Shown here in pieces: positions 1 through 12,000 of a stretch of DNA of 64,000 nucleotides. How positions within the stretch are numbered: position 1 is the stretch's first letter; every line of letters begins with the position of its first letter. Made by a program: the position numbers and the translations under genes. The stretch spans positions 6,018,044 through 6,082,043 of the forward strand of contig CM055895.1 of assembly GCA_029582155.1 (NCBI GenBank), given 5' to 3'. The DNA is from Panopea generosa (lineage: Eukaryota > Mollusca > Bivalvia > Adapedonta > Hiatellidae). Below the pieces are notes generated by a model that ran no database searches, was not told the origin of the DNA, and saw only the letters and a list, made by a program, of their open reading frames with translations.

Positions 1-320
1 TGCCATGTACAAAAAGGCTACTCTATAGATTAGAAAAGACATTGAGTTCAGTTTCAAGTACGATAGAAGTCAAAATAATACTGGGATGCATAATGCTTTC
101 AGAAAAGCTGGTTTTCAAAACTTAATACAAGCTTCAACTTTTATAAGACTTTGAATGAGTTCAACAAAGATCAAAAGCTATAATGCAAGGGAGTCTAAAA
201 TGCAAAAATTAATCATGGAATCAAGGGCCATAACTCCGCTTATTCACAGAAAAACTAAATGTAGAGAAATGTTGAACCTAAACCGGGCTGAATTTTTTTT
301 TTACTTTCTCTGAAAGTGAA

Positions 321-480
321 GTGAAATATGAAGACCTGTGTAATAGATGACAATGAATCATTGCAGAACAATATGAAGTGAAATATGAAGACCTGTGTAA
401 TAGATGACAATGAACCATTGCAGAACAATATGAAGTGAAATATGAAGACCTGTGTAATATGTTGATGCAGAGCAATATGC
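321..480. repeat. 57-bp tandem repeat, about 2.8 copies
   Basis: The motif gtgaaatatgaagacctgtg starts at 321, 378 and 435, giving a period of exactly 57 bp with few differences; the last copy is partial. The open frame across it is a by-product of the repeat. The flanks 1-320 and 481-1825 are AT-rich and show no gene or recognisable element. Confidence 0.9.
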
Positions 481-1825
481 TGAAATGATTTAGAAAATCA
501 GACATAACTTAACCAAAAAAAAGTTCTTTCTTTCAATTTCAGAAAATTCGACTTTAACGAAAATTTGATTTCTTCTTTGAAGAACTGAATAACAAAATCA
601 GGAGATGGAATCTAAACTGGAACAATACATTAAACTATAATGATAAATACATATACAGAATAAATTATTATTTTCCTTTGTAACAGGCATAACTGGTACA
701 TTTTTTGATCATATTCAAAAACACATGAAGATGGACAAACAGACAGACAGACAAATCACATTTGAAATAAATAATCTATAAAATATTAAAAAATTTTACT
801 TGAACACCCTTTTCTACACAGGTATATATTAAATGAATACATGCCATGTGTAAATTTTAAAAAAATATATAGCAAACTTACAAAAATCATAAAGTCTAGA
901 TGGGTCAATTTTCTTAGTTATATATTATAATAACATATTGAAAGTATTAAATAAAATAAAATTTTGTTCATATTTTATCTTTGTTCCTCCAAACATTCTG
1001 GCATTGGTTGCAAATACTTAACCCTTTACTCCATAGATACGCGTTTTCCTGCACCAATCACAGAGGGCCTTTGAAAACAGTGCAGGAAGAGTTCAGATTG
1101 CTCGTTACAGTGCTTTCCACTCTGTCAGTTAATATAAACATAATTCACCCATTGCTGATATGTGATGAATTAATGCTTTCAATATTAGAGGTGTCCAAAG
1201 ATGTCTATATGAAGTAAAGGGTTAAATATTTAAATACTTAAGAACTTGACAGTCATTTATTTAATATATAACCAATGTCAATAATCATACATGTACAATG
1301 TATGTTGTTTTATTGGAACCAGTCTAAAATCATGATCATCTGGCTCCTTTTCTAATATTTAATAGTTAAAATATTGAAATATATACTTAAATATGCTGGT
1401 TAAATAAAACCTGGCCTCTTTCTCACCAACATTTTACTTTAATATTGAACTTTTTGACAATACTCACTTCACTTATTTTATTATCAATATCAGAGAAACC
1501 ATATTTATTTTTACTGGAACCAGTCTAAAATCATAATCATTAAGCTGCTGTTCTTAGATTTAAGTTTTCAAGAATGTAAGTTTATACTTAAATGTGTTGG
1601 TGAAATGGAAAACTGTTTAAAAACAGCCGTATTAAGACACAAAATAATGGCACCTTATATAAAAGCTTTGGTTAAAAACACAGTACATAATTTACATATA
1701 GATATAAATCATACATATGACTTGTGGCTATATTTAACTGTTCCAAAATTACAACAAAATTAGATTCTGTAACAGAATTACAAGTGCAACAACTTAAACT
1801 ATACTTCAGATAGATGATAAAAAGA

Positions 1826-2740
1826 ATAGTTGTAAACACATTTATCTGCATTCTCTGACCATGGGGTATAAATGTAAACCCATTTGACCATGGAGAATAG
1901 TTGTAAACACATTTATCTGCATTCTCTGGCCATGGGGTATAGATGTAAACCCATTTGACCATAGAGAATAGTTGTAAACACATTTATCTGCATACTCTGA
2001 CCATGGGGTATAGATGTAAACCCATTTGACCATGGATAATAGTTGTAAACACATTTATCTGCATTCTCTGGCCATGGGGTATAGATGTAAACCTATTTGA
2101 CCATGGAGAATAGTTGTAAATACATTTATCTGCATTCTCTGATCATGGGGTATAGATGTAAACCCATTTGACCATGGAGAATAGTTGTAAACACATTTAT
2201 CTGCATACTCTGACCATGGGGTATAGATGTAAACCCATTTGACCATGGAGAATAGTTGTAAACTCATTTATCTGCATACTCTGACCATGGGGTATAGATG
2301 TAAACCTATTTGACCATGGAGAATAGTTGTAAACACATTTATCTGCATACTCTGACCATGGGGTATAGATGTAAACCCATTTGACCAAAGAGAATAGTTG
2401 TAAATACATTTATCTGCATTCTCTGGCCATGGGGTATATATGTAAACCCATTTGACCATGGAGAATAGTTGTAAACACATTTATCTGCATTCTCTGGCTG
2501 TGGGGTATAGATGTAAACCCATTTGACCATGGAGAATAGTTGTAAACACATTTGTCTGCATTCTCTAGCCATAGGGAATGGTTGTTAACACATTTGACCA
2601 TGGAGAATAGTTGTAAACACATTTATCTGCATTCTCTGGCCATAGGGAATAGTTGTTAATACATTTGACCATGGAGAATAGTTGTAAACACAATTATCTG
2701 CATTCTCTGGCCATGGGGAATATTTGTAAATAGATTTAAA
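1826..2740. repeat. 71-bp minisatellite, about 13 copies
   Basis: The unit contains gaatagttgtaaacacattt, atctgcattctctggccatg and gggtatagatgtaaaccc. Copies are close variants; those after about 2570 are internally rearranged and shorter. Three units equal 213 bp, which explains the overlapping 70-codon open frames on the minus strand; these are not genes. Confidence 0.92.
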
Positions 2741-4800
2741 ATTTCAGGCATTTTAAAGAAACAAACATGCCATAATCAGATTCTTGTATGTTCAAACAAA
2801 CATGCCATTATCAGATTCTGGTATGTTCAAACAAACAAACAAACAAAAATGTAAAACATTCCCAAGCATACAGGATTCCATATGTTCTTGAAATAATTCC
2901 CCCTCTCACATGTTACCTAATCATTTGGCAGCCCGTTACTAAGACTATGGTCTTAATAATCGTAATATTTTTAAATATTTCATTATTAAAAGAGTCGTTA
3001 CAACTACCTCAGGAAATTAAACACATTTATATATAGTATTTACACCTAGCACATAGACCATAATGCACTGTGATTAAGTAAATTCAGCTGTTACACAAAA
3101 TATACTACGTATTAGAATGGACACTTTATATACATGAAAATACAAAAAAACACTGATATTAAATGACAAGATCACATGTTGACTGTAAACACATAACTTA
3201 ATACGTCTGTTTATTATTTTGAAACGCTTAATAAAAAAAATGCAAACACATAACTTTATACGTCTGTTTATTATTTTGAAACGTTTAATAAGAAAAAAAA
3301 AAAAAAATAAGTTGCTTATGCTATATATACGGTCATATCTATAGCACCACCTTGTACAAAAAAAAACTGAAATCAAAACAAGTAAAACTATCTTGGACAG
3401 ATAACTGAACTACATCCCATCAGCAGGAATACAAACCACTCTGTTTGGAGCTAACATAACACTTTGTAAGCAGAATAAGTTTTGCTATAATGTTAAAAGA
3501 TTGAAGTGAAATGAACACAAATAATGATACAAATATGTTGACATAAGACTTTTAAAGACAATACAATTTCTCAAATTCTAGATATGAATATATATTCACT
3601 GGCCATTTTTTTCTTCTTCTATGTATCCATCCTACCTTGAATGTAATTTGAATGTAACACTCCAAAGAGAAGATTTAAAAATTGCTGTTAAGCTAAACAC
3701 AAATTTATAGTGTTAAATCAACAGTTTATCAATTATTGGAATGCGAGTCACAGTTTAAAATTTCAAGGGTAATGGTATATGCTATACTCTTTGCAACTCC
3801 TGTCACAGGATCAATTTTGTTCAAATTATGTGCATGATAAATTTTAGTAATTAGTGTTTTTCTCAGATATTTTCTGTCATATTACCATAAGATCAGATAC
3901 CATTTCACTAACCTTTGTAAGTTATAGATGTTCGCACCAATGATAAAGACATCTACAGATATTTCATTAACGCAAAGAGAATTTTATAACAAGTTTTATT
4001 TTCTTAGATTTATGTAAGTACATGTACATACATATTATAGTGACATAATGAATTCTGCAACTATTTTTGAAACTGCAAATTTTTTAAATTTAAATTCTTT
4101 AAAAGTTTGTAAGCTTACGAATGATAGTGAAAAGGGCTGCTGGATCTTACAGAAATCTAAAACATAACACAGAAGCTTAATACTATATTAAGAATCATCT
4201 ACAAGTGATGAATTTATGCAGTTTGAATACAATGCGGTGGGCTAAAAATGTATTAGACAAAAATGTTAATGAAAAGTTTCTGTACCATCTTAACAATAAT
4301 AATCACCGCATCACAACTAAGACAAATAAGACATGGTTTTACAAAACTCCTGCTTCATTGCTTATATGTATTATAGTAGACATTTCTATTTTATTTAATC
4401 ATAAGTTCTTGATCTGTATTCTTCAAATTTTTGTGTCTTTAATATGAATCATAAACTATATTATCATAATTAAAAGCAATATCACAAGAATTTAGTTATA
4501 TTTACTGGCAAAAACAAGTCACAACCGTTATCTGACAATGTTATTTAATGCTGCTTAATATTTCACAATAACTGGCCTGTTAAAAATGGAATTCCAATTG
4601 GAGCCTGAAATGGAATCCATTTTTTTCAATATTTTACATTTAAAAGGGTTGAAAATATTTAAAAAAAAAGTTATATGATAAACATCATCAGAATCACCAT
4701 GTTGAAAAATGAATTTGTTATAAAATTAGCATGTTTTTTGGCATTATTTTCTTTAAGCAGGAAAACTATAAGCACAATAAAACTGACATCATTATTACAC
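2741..4800. other. Non-coding stretch with two small tandem duplications
   Basis: A 37-bp unit (aaacatgccataatcagatt) is duplicated at about 2763-2835, and a 57-bp unit (acataactttatacgtctgt) at about 3188-3300. The rest is AT-rich without a recognisable gene. A minus-strand AATAAA at 4390-4395 could serve the BMPR1 transcript, 1.46 kb after its stop; this is speculative. Confidence 0.6.
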
Positions 4801-5250
4801 GCAGCTCTGGTAACAAATACGTATCATTGCAAAACTACTTCTAAGACATTGTACATCCTAGGTATTTAGACATTGTACATCCTAGGCTTTAACCCAGCAT
4901 GTGCAGGTCCGCAGCTCTGGTAACAAATACGTATCATTGCAAAACTACTTCTAAGACATTGTACATCCTAGGTATTTAGACATTGTACATCCTAGGTATT
5001 AACCCAGCATGTGTAGGTCCGCAGCTCTGGTAACAAATACGTATCATTGCAAAACTACTTCTAAGACATTGTACATCCTAGGTATTTAGACAATGTACAT
5101 CCTAGGTATTAACCCAGCATGTGTAGGTCCGCAGCTCTGGTAACAAATACGTATCATTGCAAAACTACTTCTAAGACATTGTACATCCTAGGTATTTAGA
5201 CATTGTACATCCTAGGTATTAACCCAGCATGTGTAGGTCTGCAGCTCTGG
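4801..5250. repeat. 110-bp tandem repeat, four nearly identical copies plus a partial one
   Basis: gcagctctggtaacaaatac starts at 4801, 4911, 5021, 5131 and, partially, 5241. Within each unit a 24-bp segment (gacattgtacatcctaggta) is itself duplicated, so two levels of duplication are visible. The copies differ at only a few bases, which suggests a recent origin. The array is 0.6-1.05 kb beyond the BMPR1 stop and may lie in its 3' UTR. Confidence 0.93.
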
Positions 5251-5855
5251 AAGCGTATTACAACAAACCTAGTAACAGAATCTCGGGAACCAATACAAAG
5301 GCTGTCACGGTGCTAAACTGACATTTTTCTTCCATCAGACTTGTCATTAAGATATGTGATTATATTTGATACATTTTTGAAGACATGGACACTTCTTTGT
5401 GACAATGTATATGGTACAGCCCTCAGTGAAAAACATGACCTCACAACGACTTCACGTTACAAACTTTTATACATTTCCATTCATTCAATTGATACAAAAC
5501 AGCATAAAAAAAATTCTGTTCATTCGTTTATGGTACAACTCTAGTATGAAAATGAAACATGCCGTCAGCTGTTACGGTAATTTTATAAAGTTGACAGAAG
5601 ACGACGAAGGGTGGCAATCTGCCTACATTAATTTCACTTCTTTGTCAGCCCTTGATGTTATGTAATGTTGATGAAAAATGATAAATTGTTTTCCAATTCG
5701 ATGGTTTTGACTGTGACATCACTAACTGTAATGTATATGAAGCACAATGATTTGTTTACTGTTCACCACCTTTGACTGTAAAGTACATGAACTGTGATAT
5801 TATTTTACCCATCTCTGTGAGCTGCTAATGACACACATCTACACACTCCATATTA
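5251..5855. other. Region just 3' of the BMPR1 stop codon, probable 3' UTR
   Basis: No coding signal is recognisable here on either strand. As the sequence directly following the receptor stop, it is probably transcribed 3' UTR. No AATAAA on the minus strand was seen within it, so the UTR probably extends further. Confidence 0.45.
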
Positions 5856-6011
5856 CTATGGCTGTATGGATTGTAATTTTTCAATTTTTTCAGTGGCTTC
5901 TAGAATTTCGTGTAGTTTGGCAAGCGTCTTCTTTACTCTGAGGGAGGTGAGTCGAGCAGCGGGGTTAGCACTCCAACATTCCTGCATCACCTTGGACATC
6001 ACTTTCAAAAA
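5856..6011 (-). CDS. BMPR1: BMPR1 coding exon 11: end of kinase domain and stop
   Basis: It encodes the last 51 residues and TAG (5858-5856). [20 protein letters not shown] and [10 protein letters not shown] are the conserved last kinase helices. A short tail ending LQSIQP replaces the few residues seen after this point in vertebrate BMPR1, which end shortly after LAKM. The acceptor is ttttccag|t (phase 0). Confidence 0.94.
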   Translation of the reverse strand, partial: FLKVMSKVMQECWSANPAARLTSLRVKKTLAKLHEILEATEKIEKLQSIQP

Positions 6012-9000
6012 CTGGAAAATTTAATCATTTTCAGAGCATTGATTCATACGATGAAAATCACATGGCAATTTTGATTAATTTTCAATTTTTAAGATTGAAA
6101 TGCTCTGGTATGCATGCAGACAAGAGCCTAACTTTGGTAGTTTGGACAAGAGCCTAACTTTGGTAAATGGATGAATGATATCATATTTTGTATAATTATA
6201 GTCACAAATGACAAAAAAACAGTAACAAAAATTGTTTTCAACAGTTTTTATCAGAATGATAGAAAAAAATCAGTGGGAACAGGGCTTGAAATTTCTGATA
6301 AAAGCTACTCGTCCTCCATTTCCAACATTTTTAATTGAGTGCTTAAAATCAAAGAAGTATTTAGGTCAGTTTCTTAAATCTTACTCGTCCTGACCAAATG
6401 TTCACTCGTCATGGCGAGCTGACAATGGAATTTTCCAGCCCTGGGAACACCAACTTGTTTTTGTAAGAATTTTTACTCTTTTCAAAACTAATGTGATGAC
6501 TGGCCTTTCCAAGCGCTTTGATTTCTTAAATCATTTCCTGTGACTCTTAGATTTCTGTGAGGGTATAATCTTTATCGCAGCAGGCAAAGCAAAAGGATGG
6601 ACACTGCAATTTTTTTCAAAACAGAAAAAAACTAGAAATGTGTCCATGGGACACAGATGTCCCTGCTTTGTAACTACATTGTAGATATCAATAAAGTCAA
6701 ATATCAAGTTTCATCAAAATCTGTCCATCAATGAAGATTTTAGAGGTCGGAAATCATCAGCCAATCAGAGTCTAGATCACCTAATTAATATGCGCCAATT
6801 CCAACCATTGTCGAACTCGACCTGGGTCTTGTTAATATAAAGCCAAATATAAATTTTCGTCAAAATCAGTCCATAAATAAAGACTATAGAGGCCGGACAC
6901 TATCAGCCAATCTGAGCCCAGAACACATTATTAATATGCAGGGATTTTGACAGAAATCGAACCTGAGCTGTAGTTTATCACCATACATCTTTCTATCAAA
7001 TATGAATCAAATCCATCCCATCCTTCAAGAGATAATGAGTGGAAACCAATTTCTTGACATTTGTCAATAATCTAAGTCCAAAAAGGGGCATAATTCCATC
7101 AAAAATCATCAGACCGGAATGAAATACGAACTTGACCTATATTTCCTGAATGTGAAGTTGCACACTGAATTTGATTTTAAATCTGTTCATTAAAACAAAA
7201 GATATAAATCGGAATTCATTTTAGTATGTACGGGACGTACATACGGACAGCGGTGATATTATATCCCCCCCACCCCATCCCATTGAAAATGGCAGGGGCA
7301 TAACCAAAGGTCAGTATACATACTAGGTATTTCAATTTTATATTTACATTTTGACATAATATAGAAATGTAAATTTCAAAATTAGTGTTAATTCCTTTAG
7401 CTGTTACACATGTAATTAGTGTTATGGTAAGTACTCACATCATCATTTGACCATCTGTTGGGTATTTGTGGCCGTATTTTGTCTCTACATACAACTCTCT
7501 GCATCTCGTCAAAGCTTGGGTCTGGTGGTACGATATCCTGATATGGTATTGCCTGTTCCTCAACAACCCCTAAACACAGATTACAAATATAAATCATCAG
7601 TTAGCTATTAAAATGTATGGTAAATCAATTACTTTTATATGTTTATTTCTAAATATATTTTTTATAAATATTTGTTTTCCATGCTCCTCTTACTATCAAT
7701 TAAAAAGGCAGCTACTATTTTTAACTAAAGTTAAAATAGCTGATATTTTTAATGATTTTTTAATCCACTTTTTTTTAAAACGACTAAAAAATAAAACCCA
7801 TAATCTAGCAAAAATAAAGGCTACATGCGTACCTGTGTAATCATATTTTTAAATAAAAGTCTTTTATTTTATGGCTCAAAGCAAATGAATAACAAAAAAT
7901 TGTAATAGTAACGATGCTAAACACTTCAGAGAGCAATATACTGTTCACTCTATATGTATATCAAGATGGCATATGTTCAAGTAATAGATAATTAACTTTG
8001 TTATTACCAACATACGAGATGTGTTAAAAAATTACGTGGACTTTTCTAATATTTTCAACTCTAATTATAGCACAAGAATAACAAGAGTTGTCAGAAGACA
8101 ACAAAGCTCGCCCCTGGGTGTCTAAGTCCAAAAAGGGCCATAACCAAAATGCAACCCAGAGTTATGGTTCTTGTCTGTGCTGATGATGATCGTGAACACA
8201 CATGGGAAGTTTCATTCACATCCAATGAGTGGTTGCATAGGTATATTAAACTTAAGCACAAAAGTTTAACCTGGGTGTCTAAAGATGCCGCCGCTGGGGT
8301 CGTTGCAATAGCTCTCCTTGGACTTTGTCCCGGCGAGCTAAAAATTATATTGCCATTAATCGTAATATTTCCTCTGTGCAACTGCCAAATTTCATATTGA
8401 TATTGAATACCATTATGTAGCAACAGTGCTAAAACATATGCTTGTAATGGTTACCCAGACCAATCTAATGATGTCAACGACGTCAAGTATTTACACAATG
8501 TTGAGCCGGCCAAATCTAAATGAACTTCAATTTCAAACTAACTGTATCATTGCACAATTCAAGGTAGAGTGATATAGAGATGTATATGATAAATGGGTGA
8601 AAAGACATGTATGAATTGCATCCCAGGAGCACATTGAGTACTCCAACAAGATGTCATTTGGCCAGTAACGTCATGAACTTGGCGTCATTGAACTGCTCCA
8701 GGTAACCTTACCATGCATATTTTCTAGCGCTGTAGCTACATAACCATATTCAATATAGATACGAAATTTTGCAATTGCATAGAAGACATATTACTATTTA
8801 TGACAATATGATTTTTATTCTTGTGCTATATTTAATGTTGGAAATATTGCAAAAGTCCACAATTTTTTAACACACCTCGTATTCATCTACAAACTAAATA
8901 ACAAGTATCTTATCTTCAACACACACACAAAAATTCTTATTACAACAGAGAGTATATCAGGATAAAATACTATAAAATGTCTTAAAAAATAAAATAATTA

Positions 9001-12000
9001 TTAAAATGGATAAAAAGCATCTCATTATCATTAATAAATAATATCTGAATGATTTAGTATGTGAAATTCTTCAAAACGTTGGAAAATCGATCTTTAAACT
9101 GGAGTGGTAAACTTTGAATCGAAATCCCCGTTCTAAAAATACTGTTTGACGACCTTTGCATCATCATTCCAACTGTTTCTAAGATGAAACATTTGTTACT
9201 ACGTGTAAAGCTGTATAACGGATCAAACTGGAATCATGTGATTCATTTTATACATCACAAAGTATGTGCCAATATCAAGCGGGAAATCTATTTAAGTCTA
9301 ACCTAGGCGTGTAGCCCAAGTTAGGAAATCCCTTTTCCATACATTATTTTGGCATGTTTAAATAGATATCCTTTGGCCATATGGGTCAACGAGTATACAG
9401 ACATGATATATTGGGAGAAAATGTTTTCAGACAATTTTAAAAATTTGAAAAATCCTGATAAATTCCCTTAAAATAACTATTGATTGATTGATTGAATATT
9501 TAGCGTCATTTTATGCCATCCAGGGCTAACAGACAATCAGTTAACCTAACCACTGTTTCCTGGGATTAACCAGTACTCGAGCACACCCCATCTCCGCAAG
9601 TAACTAATAACTTTCCCACTTGAATCAGTGGTGAGAGACGAATGATAATGAGACACAATGTCGTATATCAATCATCACGGAGACTGTTGCCGGGCGGGGG
9701 ATTCAAACTCACGACCCCTGGATTGACAGTCAGATGTGTAACCGACTGAGCTAAATGGGCCCGGCTTTAAATAACTAAACATCTGGACTGTGTTTCACAA
9801 AAGAATTTACCCTAAAAATGGCCATAGGTCAATTTGACAGTTTCTTCATTGAATGTTGATGGGCGTTCAGATGATTGTATTTCCAGAAAATATATAATTT
9901 TCTGTGTATTTTGAGCCAACTTTGAATATATTTGGCTGAATATCAAAAATACTATGAACAATTGTTGATTTAAGTTAACAACTATTTTTATTGTAAGTTG
10001 TTTTTGTACAATGCTGCCAAGATCAGTTTATTCTTATCCGATATGCAAAAACTGAGGGATCTTGAATTCTTTTATACTTGTTAGTCAAAGTAACAACCAT
10101 ACAGATGAGTATATTCTTCGACGACAAAAATATAATTCATAAAGCTTTTTTCACAACTACTATAATTTTTTTCTAAAAACGAAATCATCTGAAAAGTGTT
10201 GCAGTTAATTTTGACTTTTGCAATTTTGTTGGTATTGGTGACAGTAACAGTTACATTAACGCGACACTTACCTCCAACAATTGTACGCTTTACTATTTCC
10301 CATAACAGAAGGCCAAATGAATACATGTCTCCTTGTTTATAGGCATCAAAAGAAAACCTGTTGACCGATTCGTCAATCACTTCTGGTGCCATATAGCGCT
10401 TTGTACCTTGGCGAGTATTTGGTGCTATGTCTACCTCATTTGTTTCACTACAAAAAAAGTTATATTATAAGTATGTGATAAACAATTACAGTTTCAGCCT
10501 GGCCTTACAATTGTTTTTATGGAATTCAAGCTAAGTGCTGCATATAGTATTATTCGTGAAGAAAGACCTCAGAATGAATCTGGGTATAACCACTGTCCAT
10601 CGCAAGTATCTGGCAAAACTTTCTCACATAGAGTTTTTGTAGTGAACTGTACTCAACTCCATGCACTTAGCAGTGAGAGGTAAGTGAACAGTGTTCAACT
10701 CTATAAACTCAGCGGTGAAAGGTAAGTGAACTGTGCTCAGCTCCATGAACTCAGCATTTAGAGGTAAGTGGACAGTGCTCAACTCCATGAACTCAGCATT
10801 GAGAGGTGAGTGGAGAGTGCTCAACACCATGAACTCAGCAGTGAGAGGTAAGTGAACAGAGCTCAACTCCATGAACTCAGCGTTGAGAGGTAAGTGAACA
10901 GTGCTCAGCTCCAGGAACTCAGCGTTGAGAGGTAAGTGGACAGTGCTCAACTCCATGAACTCAGCGGTAAGAGGTAAGTGAACAGTGCTCAACTCCATGA
11001 ACTCTGCAGTGAGAGGTAAGTGAACAGTGCTCAACTCTGTGAATTCAGTGGTGAGAGGTAAGTGAACAGTGCTCAACTCCATGAGCTCAGCATTGAGAGT
11101 TAAGTCAACTGTGCTCAATTCCAGGAACTCAGCAGTGAGAGGTTAGTGAACTGTGATCAACTCCATGAACTCAGCAGTGAGAGGTAAGTGAACAGTACTC
11201 AACTCCATGAACTCAGCATTGAGAGGTAAGTGAACTGTGCTCAACTCCATGAACTCAGCATTAAGAGGTAAGTGAACTGTGCTCAACTCCATGAACTCAG
11301 CAGTGAGAGGTAAGAGACCAGTGCTCAACTCCATGAACTCAGCGGTGAGAGGTAAGTGAACTGTGCTCAACTCCATGAACTCAGCATTGAGAGGTAAGTG
11401 AACTGTGCTTAACTACATGAACTCAGCGTAGAGAGGTAAGTGAACTGTGCTCAACTCCATGAACTCAGCATTGAGAGGTAAGTGAACTGTGCTCAACTCC
11501 GTGAACTCAGCAGTGAGAGGTAAGTGAACAGTGATCAACTCCATGAACTCAGCAGTGAGAGGTAAGTGCACTGTGCTCAACTCCATGAACTCAGCAGTGA
11601 GAGGTAAGTGAACTGTGCTCAACTCAATGAACTCAGCAGTGAGAGGTAAGTGAACTGTGCTCAACTCAATGCACTCAGCAGTGAGAGGTAAGTGAACTGT
11701 GCTCAACTCCGTGAACTCAGCAGTGAGAGGTAAGTGAACTGTGCTCAACTCCATGAACTCAGCAGTGAGAGGTAAGTGAACTGTGCTCAACTCAATGAAC
11801 TCAGCAGTGAGAGGTAAGTGAACTGTGCTCAACTCCGTGAACTCAGCAGTGAGAGGTAAGCGAACTGTGCTCAATCCATGAACTCAGCGGTGAGAGGTAA
11901 GTGAACTGTGATCAACTCCATGAACTCAGCGGTGAGAGGTAAGTGAACTGTGCTAAACTCCATGAACTCAGCAGTGAGAGGTAAGTGAACTGTGCTCAAC

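Noticed and set aside
5341-5665. Two overlapping plus-strand open frames beside the BMPR1 stop
   Set aside because: They are short, AT-driven and antisense to the likely 3' UTR, with no recognisable domain.
9690-9765. A tRNA gene with perfect 7-bp acceptor stem
   Set aside because: The anticodon stem is mispaired, the sequence continues into a SINE body with (TCAA)n tail, and target duplications flank the whole. It is a SINE head.
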